This document shows, one piece after another, positions 1-10,363 of a DNA stretch of 35,613 nucleotides (the first letter of the stretch is position 1; each line of letters begins with the position of its first letter). The stretch is from contig JAJPZM010000094.1 of the NCBI GenBank assembly GCA_021204335.1, positions 1 through 35,613 on the forward strand, given 5' to 3'. Position numbers and translations under genes: made by a program. The notes beneath the pieces were generated by a model that ran no database searches, was not told the origin of the DNA, and saw only the letters and a list, made by a program, of their open reading frames with translations. This DNA is from Parabacteroides sp. Lineage in GTDB: Bacteria > Bacteroidota > Bacteroidia > Bacteroidales > Tannerellaceae.

Positions 1-140
1 TTTAATATATTATTGATTAATCAGTTATAAAAATAAATATAATATTTTCTGCCATTTCATCAAGCATAGACGCTGCTTTTTTTATAACTTTGGTACCAAT
101 TAATAAAAACAACAATCTATTTACTTAAATCTGTCAACAT

Positions 141-1004
141 ATGAGAAACAAGTTGATTACCTTCCTTGTTCTGTGCCTCTGCTTTAATTGGGCAGGGTAT
201 GCACAAAGTACCGTTCATGAATCGGTAAAGTTTCAAAGTAAGAAATTGGGGAAAGAAGTCTCCTACTCCATTTACCTGCCCGACGGTTATAATTCGTCCG
301 ACCGCTATTATCCGGTGCTCTACCTGCTGCATGGCTATACCGACAACGAAACCATGTGGATACAAACCGGACAAATGCAGGAGATTACCGATTGCGCCAT
401 CAAGAGCGACAAGGCCGTTCCCATGATCGTAGTTATGCCCGATGCCTGGGATACATGGTATATCAATCAGTATGACGGGAAAGTTCCTTACGAAGATATG
501 TTTTTTGAAGAATTGATTCCCTACATTGAAAAGACCTATCACGCACGCAGCAATAAAGAATTTCGTGCTGTTGCCGGTTTGTCGATGGGTGGCTATGGTT
601 CATTTATTTATTCGCTTCATCATCCGGATATGTTTTCGGCATGTTGCCCGCTCAGTGCAGCGGTTTACGACGACGCCACAATGAGCGAACGGATAAAGGG
701 AAATAATAAGTTATTTGGCAGACTATTTGGCTCCGGCATGGAACATTGGCAGAAGAATAGTGTACTGAAAATGCCGTCGGATCTGGATAAAGAGAAACTG
801 CCGCGTATTCGCTACTATATCGATTATGGAGACGAAGATCATCTGCTGGATGGAAATTTCCAGGTACACAAACTTATGCAGGAAAAAGGATTGAAACATG
901 AGTTTCGTGTACGCGATGGCGGACATACATGGTTGTATTGGCGTACCGCCCTGCCTGATGTACTTGAATTTGTCAGTGGTGCTTTCCGCAGGAATCAGTA
1001 TTAA
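141..1004 (+). CDS. Secreted esterase-family protein (alpha/beta hydrolase, esterase D / feruloyl-esterase-like)
   Basis: 287 aa ORF with signal peptide (MRNKLITFLVLCLCFNWAGYAQ), LLHGYTDNETMW oxyanion-type motif, GLSMGGYGS nucleophile elbow, C-terminal GGHTW His. Confidence 0.9.
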   Translation: MRNKLITFLVLCLCFNWAGYAQSTVHESVKFQSKKLGKEVSYSIYLPDGYNSSDRYYPVLYLLHGYTDNETMWIQTGQMQEITDCAIKSDKAVPMIVVMPDAWDTWYINQYDGKVPYEDMFFEELIPYIEKTYHARSNKEFRAVAGLSMGGYGSFIYSLHHPDMFSACCPLSAAVYDDATMSERIKGNNKLFGRLFGSGMEHWQKNSVLKMPSDLDKEKLPRIRYYIDYGDEDHLLDGNFQVHKLMQEKGLKHEFRVRDGGHTWLYWRTALPDVLEFVSGAFRRNQY

Positions 1005-1040
1005 TGTATATCAAAAACGTGATAAACAATAGCAAACACG

Positions 1041-1087
1041 TAAACGGTGGTATTCCTATCACATATTTGATAGAAATACCACCGTTT
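1041..1087. terminator. Hairpin/terminator-like inverted repeat downstream of the esterase
   Basis: taaacggtggtattcctatc ... gatagaaataccaccgttt forms a near-perfect stem; no strong U-tract. Confidence 0.55.
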
Positions 1088-1206
1088 GCCATAAATTTGT
1101 CGCTACTTTGTGACAAGATGACACAAAGAAACACTCTTAATATTTGTCATTCAAACGTAGATAAAGTTCCTTTGTCCTACTAAAAATAATCAAAATTACA
1201 CCCAAG

Positions 1207-1489
1207 ATGAATAAGAGAGAAATGCTAGAAGCTATTGCCGGTAAAACCGAACTGGATATTAAAATTGTAAAAAAGGTAATAGATGCTTGCGAAGAAATAT
1301 TAGTAGACAGGATAAAACAGGATGACAAAGTAATCATACATAATTTCGGGCATTATGAACCCCATACACGTGCAGAACGAATGGGACGTAACCCGCAAAC
1401 CGGAGAACCGGCAATAATCCCCCCGTATTAAAACAATTAAATTTAAGCCGGGAAAAGAAACTTATCGTAAATTGAATGCCAAGAAATGA
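1207..1489 (+). CDS. HU-family DNA-binding protein, frameshifted as sequenced at a C6 tract
   Basis: MNKREMLEAIAGKTELDIKIVKKVIDACEEILVDRIKQDDKVIIHNFGHYEPHTRAERMGRNPQTGEPAIIP is HU/IHF-like. After the C run (1419-1424) another frame gives RIKTIKFKPGKETYRKLNAKK*, the expected HU C-terminus, ending at 1489. Confidence 0.85.
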
Positions 1490-1502
1490 TAAAGCATTAG
1501 AG

Positions 1503-3240
1503 ATGAAGCACTTCACTCTAACGCTTATTTTATATCTTATATTACCTGTCTGTATCAAAGCACAGAATACACCAGACAGCCTATTTACCCTTGAGTACAT
1601 CCAAAGCATCAGTTTGACGGATCCGCACAGAGCGTTAGACTTGCTGAATGAAGCGGAAAAAGATAAGCGTATTCCCGAATTTTTGATTAATAACCTTCGA
1701 AGCCTGGTCTACCACAATGGACTAGGCCAATATCGGGTTGCCCTGGACTATGCCCTGAAAGCCTATCAAAGCGATTCAATCCAAAAGAGCCCTGAACGAG
1801 CCTTGAGTTTAATTGATATAATAGCCAGTGATCATATGTCGATCGGTAACTACATCGATTGTATCCGCTATTCCAACATCGGCGTTAAATTGGCACAACA
1901 AATTGAAGACAAAAGTTTAGAGGCTGGCATGTGGCAATACATCGGATTAGCCAAACAGGAAATGGGATTGAAGGCAGAGGCGGAGACCTATTTTATCCAG
2001 GCAATCAAGACTCAAAAAGAGGTTGCAAAAAAACTCACAAGACTGGAAAGAGATAGACGACCTGATCTATTCATACGGGACATTAATCATGTTTTACATG
2101 GAAAATCGTAAACACAAGGAAGCAATCGCCCTGTTGCCTGATTATGACAAGCTGATGGTTAAACTTGGTACATGCCCGAATTTGCCTGAAGGAGTATGCG
2201 ATATGCGCTACAGTAGCCTCTATGCAGCCTTTGCCAATATTTATGCCTTAGACGGCAAACTTGGGAAAGCTAAACAATATTACGAAAAATATCTTCAAAC
2301 GAATTATTCCTCTACCTCCGAAGGAAGAGGCATGCGCATTGATTATTTACTGAATACCGGACAATATCAGGAAGCTCTCCTTTATATAAAGAAAGACAAA
2401 CAAGATCTGATTGCTGCCGGAGATACGATGAGCAATGACTACACGCATTATACCCTGAGACATGAGGCGGAAGCCTATATCGGACTAAAGAATTATCAGG
2501 CTGCCGCCGAGAACTACAAAAAGATGTTTATTCTTTCCGATAGCCTGAATAGTAACGAAAAACAAAATACGGCACTCGAACTGGCAACTCTTTATGAAAC
2601 AAATGAAAAGGATTTGCAGATTAAAGAATAGCGTATCCAGCTCCACCAAACGCGCATCATACTGATTGCTGCCACAGGGATATTTATTTTGTCGCTTATT
2701 ATCATCTGGCTGATCGTACACAACCTGCGTGTAAGCCGTAGGAAAAACCGTATCATGGCAGGACAGATCGATGAATTGCTGGCTTCCCACGACAGCCTAC
2801 TCAAAGCTAAAGAAGAAATACGAACCCTAAGCACGCCCTCGTTGGAAAAGAATAATATCCCGCAGGAAGAACCTCCTCTGACTGATGCAACAGAAACTGT
2901 TATGCAGGCTTTATTCGAGGAACTCGATACATTGGTTACCAAAGAACAACTATTTCTTAATCTGGATATAAACCGCGATATGTTAACCAAACGTATGCAC
3001 ATCCAGAAAAACGTATTTGCACAGATCATCCAACTTTATGGGCATACCAACTTCAATGGATATATTAATAATAAGCGGCTGGAATACTCTATCCGATTGC
3101 TAAAGGATTATCACAATTATACAATACAGGCTGTTGCCAACGATTCCGGTTTCAATAATGTTCGAACTTACTATCGTACATTCCGGGAAAAGTATGGAAT
3201 GAGTCCGGCCGAATATAGAGACACCCAAATAAATAACAAC
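1503..3240 (+). CDS. Membrane-tethered one-component regulator: signal peptide, TPR repeats, TM, AraC-type HTH; disrupted by a frameshift (A7 at 2027-2033) and an in-frame TAG (2629-2631)
   Basis: ORFs 1476-2111, 2023-2631 and 2689-4065 join into one protein. TPR-like repeats, TM segment RIILIAATGIFILSLIIIWLIVHNL, AraC HTH ending YTIQAVANDSGFNNVRTYYRTFREKYGMSPAEYR. The approximate end is set just before the SDR ATG. Confidence 0.8.
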
Positions 3241-3252
3241 AAAAAAAGAACC

Positions 3253-4065
3253 ATGCATAAACAATCTGTTATCCTGATAACCGGCGCCTCTTCCGGTTTT
3301 GGAAAAACGACTGCGACCTATTTAATCCGTAAAGGACATATTGTATATGGCACCAGCCGAAAGCCTGTGGATGACGCAGATGGTACACGGATGCTGATAA
3401 TGGATGTTACTCAACCGCAGTCTATCCGACAGGCCGTAGAGCAAATCATCGTCGAACAAGGGCGCATCGATATCCTTATCAATAACGCCGGATTGGGGAT
3501 CAGCGGAGCACTCGAGTTGGCTACCGATAAAGAAATCAAACAGCAAATGGATACCAACTTTATGGGGGTAGTAAATATGTGTAAAGCTGTTTTACCGGAA
3601 ATGCGAAAAGCCCGAAAAGGACTTATCATTAACATTAGTTCGATAGGCGGATTGATTGCGGTACCTTTTCAGGGATATTACTCTGCATCCAAATTTGCAG
3701 TCGAGGGTTTCAGCGAAGCGCTATTACACGAAGTCCGTCCGTTCGGTATCCAGGTTTGCCTGGTAGAACCAGGAGACTTCCGTACTAATTTCACAGCAAA
3801 CCGCAACGTATCGGAAGCAACAATTACAGATCCGGACTATCGGGATAACTTTATCCGGACTATGACAGCCATCGAAATGATGGAAAACGGAGGTGCACAT
3901 CCAGATAAGCTGGCTCGCACAATCGGTAAACTTATTAAAAAGAAGCGCCTCCCTTTCCGTACTAAAACAGGTCCTGTCGAACAGGTTCTCTTTACTCATC
4001 TCCGGCAATGGTTACCAGAGCATCTTGTATTTTGGATAGTACGAAAAGGGTATGCGCTAAAATAG
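3253..4065 (+). CDS. SDR family NAD(P)-dependent oxidoreductase (in-frame with the upstream AraC domain as sequenced)
   Basis: ILITGASSGFGKTTA (TGxxxGxG), NNAG motif, YSASKFA (YxxxK) catalytic motif; internal ATG at 3253 after an A-rich leader. Confidence 0.9.
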   Translation: MHKQSVILITGASSGFGKTTATYLIRKGHIVYGTSRKPVDDADGTRMLIMDVTQPQSIRQAVEQIIVEQGRIDILINNAGLGISGALELATDKEIKQQMDTNFMGVVNMCKAVLPEMRKARKGLIINISSIGGLIAVPFQGYYSASKFAVEGFSEALLHEVRPFGIQVCLVEPGDFRTNFTANRNVSEATITDPDYRDNFIRTMTAIEMMENGGAHPDKLARTIGKLIKKKRLPFRTKTGPVEQVLFTHLRQWLPEHLVFWIVRKGYALK

Positions 4066-4080
4066 CTCTACTATAGTTGA

Positions 4081-5678
4081 TTAGAAAGCTAGAACAGGAC
4101 GTACCTTATAATAATTATATGTTTTACGATTCTCGGCATATAAACGAATCTCCTGACTGGATTCTGTACTAAAAAGGACAGACCAGGGAAAAGACGGATT
4201 ATATTCTGAACTGGATAGATAATAGGTAGATTTAGTGAAACCTGCATTTTCAAAAGAACTCATATACCTATTTAAATTGCCCAAGCACCTTCAGTAATAG
4301 AAAGGAACCTCCCTTGCGTGTCCAGTTTATCTGCCAAATCGGCTCCACCTAGATTTTCAAGAATTGCACACCATTGACCAATACTTGGCACATACCAACC
4401 ACTCGTATTTATTAGATCACCTGAACCACTTCTATAATTCAGAGCTTTATAGAATGCTTCAAATTCAGACTCTGAATTGTTCAGTTGTTTAATAACATAT
4501 GTTTCCGAATATCCATCGAGATTATCATACGCGGACCGGAAATTAGGAATTTGGTTCAGTCCATCAACATGAGCGTTTATATATGAACCTGTTGTCCAAG
4601 AATAATTTCCATCATCTACATTCTTTAAAGCCAAAACATAACCTTTTTTCCAACCCATCTTCTGATCTTTATCCGATGTCTTTGTACTAAACACAATACC
4701 TATACAATTATCTTTTACTTCTTTACCTATGGTACCGTCAGCATATAAATAATCTCCAACCGCTATTTGGGCTTTTTTAGGTGAAATAACTTCTGCTTCA
4801 GCATCTTGATCTTCTTCTGGATTCCAATTAGTAATATCAGAATCTGTGATTTCCATGAATTTATTTTTAAGTGTGATATTGTAGCAGTAACTTCTAGAAG
4901 CTTCAATAGCACCTGGGAAAGTAATATCGGTTTGATACACATTAAAATCGGTAGTAATGGTTAGCACAGCGTTTGAAGGTTGTTCCTGTGGCACAACAAT
5001 AAGAGTAACAATACGATCATTACCCGAGGCGGAATGTGTAAGTTCCAACTCTCCGGCAACGTCCTCCGAAGCTGTAACAATTCCGTTTGAGACATCAAAC
5101 GAACCTTTCAATTTGGCACCTCCCAAAACAGCTTTCATTGATTCAATATCTTCGTTTTCATTTTCATTTTCCTGTTTAATTTTGAAGATCAACTTAGCCA
5201 TTCTATGAGTGAATGTGAAATTCACTTCCGGTTTTAACTGACTACCTTCTCCTTCGGCAAATAGAAAATCTATTTTCTGCTGTTCACCGACTTTGCCTTG
5301 TTGGGTTGCATCTACAGGAATTACTGTTCCACCATTCAAGTCTGAGGAATAAGGATAATAGGCCTTAAACCCTACTTTGTCTACTCCTTTGTAAAAATAA
5401 GGTTCTTTAGGCAACCAATTGACAAGAGTTCCAGCCTCACTCGCTAAAGAGCATTCTACATTCTGATAATCACTAACAGAAGCATCTTGCATATAAGCAG
5501 TGACACCTATTTTGTCATATTTTTCCCATGTATTATCATAGGCTTTTGTGTGAGGATTAATACTTGCCGTAAAGGAAGCGGCTACCGGAGTTCCGTCTTT
5601 ACGTCCATCTTCATCATTACTACACGCCGCGAGCATTGCGCTAACGGCCAACATGGTTACAAATAGTTTTTTACTCAT
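4081..5678 (-). CDS. Fimbrillin family (Mfa-like) lipoprotein, frameshifted near 4280-4290
   Basis: Lipobox MLAACS, 'FTFTHRMAKLIFKIK' fimbrillin-like N-terminal domain. The C-terminal part in another frame (LGNLNRYMSSFENAGFTKSTYYLSSSEY...YYKVRPVLAF) continues the protein in ORF 4081-4284. Confidence 0.75.
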
Positions 5679-5812
5679 AATTCTTAGGGTTTTTACTTAA
5701 TAACAACTATTGACAAAGGCAAATTAAAAGAAACTATCTGAGAGAAATCGTGACAAATCGTCTCAATTTATGCCAACTCGTCACCAGTTATGAAACCCAA
5801 AGTGAGTATAAA

Positions 5813-5860
5813 ACAGTAAAGGTGGCTACCTTTAAGTGATCCGGATAGCTACCTTTACAA
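5813..5860 (-). terminator. Terminator-like hairpin downstream of GH92
   Basis: gtaaaggtggcta ... tagctacctttac stem just beyond the GH92 stop. Confidence 0.55.
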
Positions 5861-5877
5861 ATGAATATAAATACTAC

Positions 5878-8094
5878 TTACTTTTTATACCAAACCGGCC
5901 CAGGCTGGCTTCCCATTTCAAATTCGAGAGTTGCGCCACTCATGATCTGATCGTGGGTGATATAACTCTTGTCATACGGCTGGCCGTTCAGCTTTACCGA
6001 TTGGATATAAATATTCTCGGCACTTACTGCCGGAGCCAAGATCGTAAAAGTTTTACCTCCAGCCACATGCATCTTTACTTCTGGAAACAACGGCGTTCCG
6101 ATCTCATACTGACCGCTGACCGGATCGACCGGATAGAAGCCCATCGCACTGAAAACAAACCAGGCAGACATCTGTCCGCAGTCTTCATTACCGCAAATAC
6201 CGTCAGGCGTATTCAGATAAAGATCGTGCAATACCTGAGCCACATACTTTTGAGTTTTCCAGGGTTGGTCAACCTTATTATATAAGTAGATTACATGATG
6301 GCTCGGTTCGTTGCCATGCGCATACTGGCCAATCATACCCGTACTGAAGATAGGCAGGCCCTCATTTGCATCCGGAGCGTATGTAAACATGCTGTCCAGC
6401 TTCTCTGTAAAGCGTTCTTTGCTGCCGAGCAGGCCGATCAAGCCATCCAGATCCTGAGGCACGTACCAGAAATACTGCCAGGCATTGCTCTCGCAGATAT
6501 CTTCCGTATAATCTTTGGCATCAAACGGGGTGACGAAGTTTCCTTTCTCGTCGCGCGGCTGCATAAAAGTTGTTTCCGGATTATAGACGTTGCGGTAGTT
6601 TTGCGAACGTTTATAGAACTCGTCGGCTATCTCTTTCTTTCCCATCTTCTCTGCCATCCGGGCGATGCAATAATCGTCGTAGGCATATTCCATTGTCTTT
6701 GACAGCGACCAGTTTTCCCATTTTGCCAGATCACTGAAGGCCGGAACGTAACCCAGTTTCTTATACAATCCGATCCCCCGATAATCATCCCGGTTGGCTG
6801 TTGCGACACATGCCTGCAAGGCTTTCTCCGGATCAAAATTACCGATACCTTTCAGATAAGCATCCACAATAACAGGCACAGCATGGTAACCGATCATCAT
6901 ATTGGTTTCATGGCCATACAGGTTCCATAAAGGAAGCGCACCGCTCTGGTCGTAAAAGTTCAGGAAGCATTGCACCATATCATTTACCCGTTCTGGCTCC
7001 GTATAAGTAAACAACGGATGGGCGGCACGATAAGTATCCCACAATGAGAATGTAGAGAAGTTCGTCCAACCGTCTGCCTTATGGATCTGGTTGTCCGGAC
7101 CATAATAAGAACCGTCTACATCACTAAAGATAGTCGGTGCAATCATTGTATGATATAAGGCGGTATAGAACTTCACCAGATCATCCGTATTATTGCCTTT
7201 CACCTCGATGCGCGACAGTTGTTTGTTCCAACTGGCAACTGCTTCTTTATAATAACGGTCGAAATCATTCGTCGGCACTTCTGCCTGCAGGTTCTTGGCT
7301 GCCCCTTCCATGCTGACATCCGAGATACCTGTATTCACCAAAATTTCTTCATCCTTTTCGGTATTGAAATCGAAACGGGCGATATAAGCCGTACCGATCC
7401 GGCCTTTATCCTTTGTTACGATGGCTGTTGTATCCAGATGATAAGCAGCAAACGGTTTGGAGAATCGGGTCTGGAAATAAACATGCTGGTTAGGCGACCA
7501 TCCCTGTGAGAAACGATAACCGCGGATCGTTACGGAATCGACCACCTCGATATAAGAATCCAATGTAAAGTCCCAGTTCATCGCCTTCTTCAAGTTCAGG
7601 AATACGGATGCTTCCGCTTTCGGGAACGTATAACGCTGGATATCGCAACGTTCGGTTGCCGTCAGTTCCACATTTATATTATAGTCTTTCAGCAATACCC
7701 GGTAATAACCGGCTGAAGCCGCTTCGTCATTATGAGAGAAAGTTGAATAAATGCCCAGCGGAGCTTCCGCTTCTTTATAGGGACGAGTCACCGGCATAAA
7801 AGAGATATCATACAAATCGCCGGCACCGGTACCGGAAAGGTGCGTATGGCTAAATCCGGCAATCGTCGTATCCGGATAGAAATAGCCGGAGATACGATCC
7901 CAACCCGGCAATCCGTTATCAGGGCTCAATTGCACCATACCGTAAGGAGCTTGTGCTCCCGGATATGTATTTCCCGTAAAATCGGTACCGATCATCGGAT
8001 TTACATACTGTGAATAGTCCGTCTCCACTTGTTTTTCAGGCGTGCAGGCAACAACTGCCAGCAAGGAGACCGCCAATAAAGATATGTGCCTCAT
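5878..8094 (-). CDS. GH92 family alpha-mannosidase, lipoprotein
   Basis: 738 aa; lipobox LLAVVACT; YVNPMIGTDFTGNTYPGAQAPYGMVQLSPDN, FSHTHLSGTGAGDLYD, GNEDCGQMSAWFVFSAMGFYPVDP are typical GH92 motifs. Confidence 0.95.
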   Translation of the reverse strand: MRHISLLAVSLLAVVACTPEKQVETDYSQYVNPMIGTDFTGNTYPGAQAPYGMVQLSPDNGLPGWDRISGYFYPDTTIAGFSHTHLSGTGAGDLYDISFMPVTRPYKEAEAPLGIYSTFSHNDEAASAGYYRVLLKDYNINVELTATERCDIQRYTFPKAEASVFLNLKKAMNWDFTLDSYIEVVDSVTIRGYRFSQGWSPNQHVYFQTRFSKPFAAYHLDTTAIVTKDKGRIGTAYIARFDFNTEKDEEILVNTGISDVSMEGAAKNLQAEVPTNDFDRYYKEAVASWNKQLSRIEVKGNNTDDLVKFYTALYHTMIAPTIFSDVDGSYYGPDNQIHKADGWTNFSTFSLWDTYRAAHPLFTYTEPERVNDMVQCFLNFYDQSGALPLWNLYGHETNMMIGYHAVPVIVDAYLKGIGNFDPEKALQACVATANRDDYRGIGLYKKLGYVPAFSDLAKWENWSLSKTMEYAYDDYCIARMAEKMGKKEIADEFYKRSQNYRNVYNPETTFMQPRDEKGNFVTPFDAKDYTEDICESNAWQYFWYVPQDLDGLIGLLGSKERFTEKLDSMFTYAPDANEGLPIFSTGMIGQYAHGNEPSHHVIYLYNKVDQPWKTQKYVAQVLHDLYLNTPDGICGNEDCGQMSAWFVFSAMGFYPVDPVSGQYEIGTPLFPEVKMHVAGGKTFTILAPAVSAENIYIQSVKLNGQPYDKSYITHDQIMSGATLEFEMGSQPGPVWYKK

Positions 8095-8127
8095 GTTTAA
8101 CTTTGTTTTAGTCTTGACAAATATACA

Positions 8128-8166
8128 AAAAGAGACGTTACATTTGAATAATGAACGCCTCTTTCT
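8128..8166 (-). terminator. Hairpin downstream of tatC
   Basis: aaagagacgtta ... aatgaacgcctctttc imperfect stem after the tatC stop on the - strand. Confidence 0.4.
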
Positions 8167-8191
8167 ATAACTAAATTCTAATGTCTATAGT

Positions 8192-9052
8192 TTATTTCTC
8201 TTCGTTTTCTTCTTCGTCATCCTCATCTGGTTCTTCTACCGGCGCCTTTCTGACAAAGAAAGCACTCAGTTCGTACAATCCGTAAAGCGGGAAGAATACG
8301 ACGCTCAATGTAAACGGATCGCTACTCGGAGTGATAAATGCCGCTGCAACAAGCAAACCGACAATAGCATGCCGCCTGTACTTATGGAAAAATCCTCTGT
8401 GCAACAACCCCAGCTTGGACAGCAACCACGAAACCAATGGCATTTCGAATACAATTCCCATCACAAAGATCAGCATCAGGAAGTTATCCATATACGAATC
8501 GAGAGAGACCTGTTCAGTAATATTAGCACTCAACTGATACGTTGCCAGGAAACGGAGCGTCATCGGGAATACCATAAAATAGCCTACGGCACATCCCAGG
8601 AAAAACATAATCGTTCCGAAAAAGAATACCCACCGGATATTTTTCTTTTCGTTCTCATACAAGGCAGGACTGATAAACTTCCATATTTCATACATTAAAT
8701 AAGGGAAAGTTAATACTAGTGCCAGCCAGAATGAAGTTGTCATGTGAGTAAAGAACTGAGATGCCAGTTTGATATTAACGATATCAACATGAAAAGTATC
8801 GTTACAAAAGTCCGGCAAAACATCGAACCAGCGGCTGATATTAACCAGCCACGTGTTTAAATCACACAACCACCGATAAAGAATAAAATCAGAGTAGCAG
8901 GGAGCCATAATGACGTTATCAAAAAGATCACGCATAAAGGCAAAGCTACCGATAGCAAAAACAAAGAGCGCTAAAATAGAACGGAATAAAGTCCAACGAA
9001 GTTCTTCCAGGTGATCCCAGAACGACATTTCTTCTTGTTCCAATTCTTCCAT
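8192..9052 (-). CDS. tatC: Sec-independent protein translocase TatC
   Basis: MSFWDHLEELRWTLFRSI, multiple TM segments, FITPSSDPFT motif; acidic C-terminal tail. Confidence 0.95.
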   Translation of the reverse strand: MEELEQEEMSFWDHLEELRWTLFRSILALFVFAIGSFAFMRDLFDNVIMAPCYSDFILYRWLCDLNTWLVNISRWFDVLPDFCNDTFHVDIVNIKLASQFFTHMTTSFWLALVLTFPYLMYEIWKFISPALYENEKKNIRWVFFFGTIMFFLGCAVGYFMVFPMTLRFLATYQLSANITEQVSLDSYMDNFLMLIFVMGIVFEMPLVSWLLSKLGLLHRGFFHKYRRHAIVGLLVAAAFITPSSDPFTLSVVFFPLYGLYELSAFFVRKAPVEEPDEDDEEENEEK

Positions 9053-9055
9053 TTT

Positions 9056-9250
9056 CTACTTCTTATCGTTGTCGTCCAACTTAATGTCGTCTTCTAATCC
9101 TTTTACACCGTCTTTAAAGTTCTTCACACCTTTACCGATACCTTTCATCAGTTCAGGTATTTTCTTTCCACCGAAAAGTAACAACACAACAATGGCGATG
9201 ATTACAATTTCGCCTGTACCTAAGTTTCCTAAGAATAGTAATTCATTCAT
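9056..9250 (-). CDS. tatA: Twin-arginine translocase TatA/TatE family subunit
   Basis: [39 protein letters not shown]; adjacent to tatC. Confidence 0.95.
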   Translation of the reverse strand: MNELLFLGNLGTGEIVIIAIVVLLLFGGKKIPELMKGIGKGVKNFKDGVKGLEDDIKLDDNDKK

Positions 9251-9342
9251 GATATTGTAATATTAGTCGTTAAATATTCATCTTTTAGATGGGGCAAAGA
9301 TACAATTTGTAACGAATAGTCCCTCTATTATTCTAATTTTAT

Positions 9343-9350
9343 TACCTTTG
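9343..9350 (+). promoter_or_regulatory. Putative Bacteroidetes -7 box (TAccTTTG) upstream of fabD
   Basis: tacctttg matches TAnnTTTG, 40 bp upstream of the fabD ATG; no clear -33 box seen. Confidence 0.4.
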
Positions 9351-9390
9351 TGCCACCTTAAAAAACTGAAATTAGAAAAAGATTAGAAAG

Positions 9391-10272
9391 ATGAAAACTT
9401 ATGTATTCCCCGGTCAGGGCGCACAGTTTGTCGGAATGGGAAAGGACCTTTACGATAACAATCCCCTTGCAAAAGAGATGTTTGAGAAAGCAAACGAAAT
9501 TCTCGGTTTCCGCATTACGGATCTGATGTTCGCAGGAACAGACGAAGATCTGAGACAGACTAAAGTTACACAGCCTGCCATATTCTTACACTCAGTTATC
9601 CTCGCTAAAACATTAGGCGACCAGTTCAAACCGGATATGACAGCCGGTCATTCGCTGGGTGAATTCTCTGCACTTGTTGCAGCAGGCGCTCTCTCTTTTG
9701 AAGACGGTCTGGTATTGGTTTCCAAACGTGCTATGGCTATGCAGAAAGCCTGCGAAGCCACTCCTTCAACAATGGCTACTGTTCTGGCTTTGCCGGATGC
9801 AACGGTTGAAGAAATTTGTGCAAGTATTACTGACGAAGTGGTTGTTTGTGCCAACTACAACTGCCCGGGTCAGCTGGTTATCTCCGGTTCGATCCCCGGC
9901 ATCGATGCGGCTTGCGAAAAGCTGTTGGCTGCCGGTGCAAAACGTGTACTGAAACTGAAAGTTGGCGGCGCATTCCACTCTCCGCTGATGGAACCGGCAC
10001 GTGCCGAACTGGCTGCTGCCATCGAAGCGACTCCGATCCATAAACCAGCTTGCCCTGTTTACCAGAATGTAAGCACAAAAGGTGAAACAGATCCCGATAC
10101 AATCAAGACTAACCTGATCGCCCAGCTGACCGCTCCGGTTCGCTGGACGCAGAGCGTACAGAACATGATTGCCGACGGTGCCGACCACTTCATCGAACTG
10201 GGCCCGGGTGCCGTACTGCAGGGATTGATGAAGAAGATCAATAAGGAAATGACTACTGAAGGCATGCAATAA
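9391..10272 (+). CDS. fabD: Malonyl-CoA-[acyl-carrier-protein] transacylase
   Basis: VFPGQGAQFVGMG, GHSLGEFSAL catalytic Ser motif, GAFHSPLM His motif. Confidence 0.96.
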   Translation: MKTYVFPGQGAQFVGMGKDLYDNNPLAKEMFEKANEILGFRITDLMFAGTDEDLRQTKVTQPAIFLHSVILAKTLGDQFKPDMTAGHSLGEFSALVAAGALSFEDGLVLVSKRAMAMQKACEATPSTMATVLALPDATVEEICASITDEVVVCANYNCPGQLVISGSIPGIDAACEKLLAAGAKRVLKLKVGGAFHSPLMEPARAELAAAIEATPIHKPACPVYQNVSTKGETDPDTIKTNLIAQLTAPVRWTQSVQNMIADGADHFIELGPGAVLQGLMKKINKEMTTEGMQ

Positions 10273-10290
10273 GCAGAACATTCCACTCAT

Positions 10291-10345
10291 AAAAAAAGCA
10301 GTCTCAAAATCATTGTTGAATATGATTTTTGAGACTGCTTTTTTA
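10291..10345. terminator. Bidirectional Rho-independent terminator between convergent fabD and the M13 peptidase
   Basis: aaaaaagcagtctcaaaatcat-tgttgaat-atgatttttgagactgctttttt; long stem flanked by A- and T-tracts. Confidence 0.9.
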
Positions 10346-10363
10346 TATACTATAATCTATCGT

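Noticed and set aside
8192-9250. Missing tatB next to tatA/tatC
   Set aside because: TatA-TatC without TatB is ordinary in Bacteroidetes, not a novelty.
9766-10290. 174-aa antisense ORF opposite fabD
   Set aside because: Fully antisense to fabD and without recognisable motifs.
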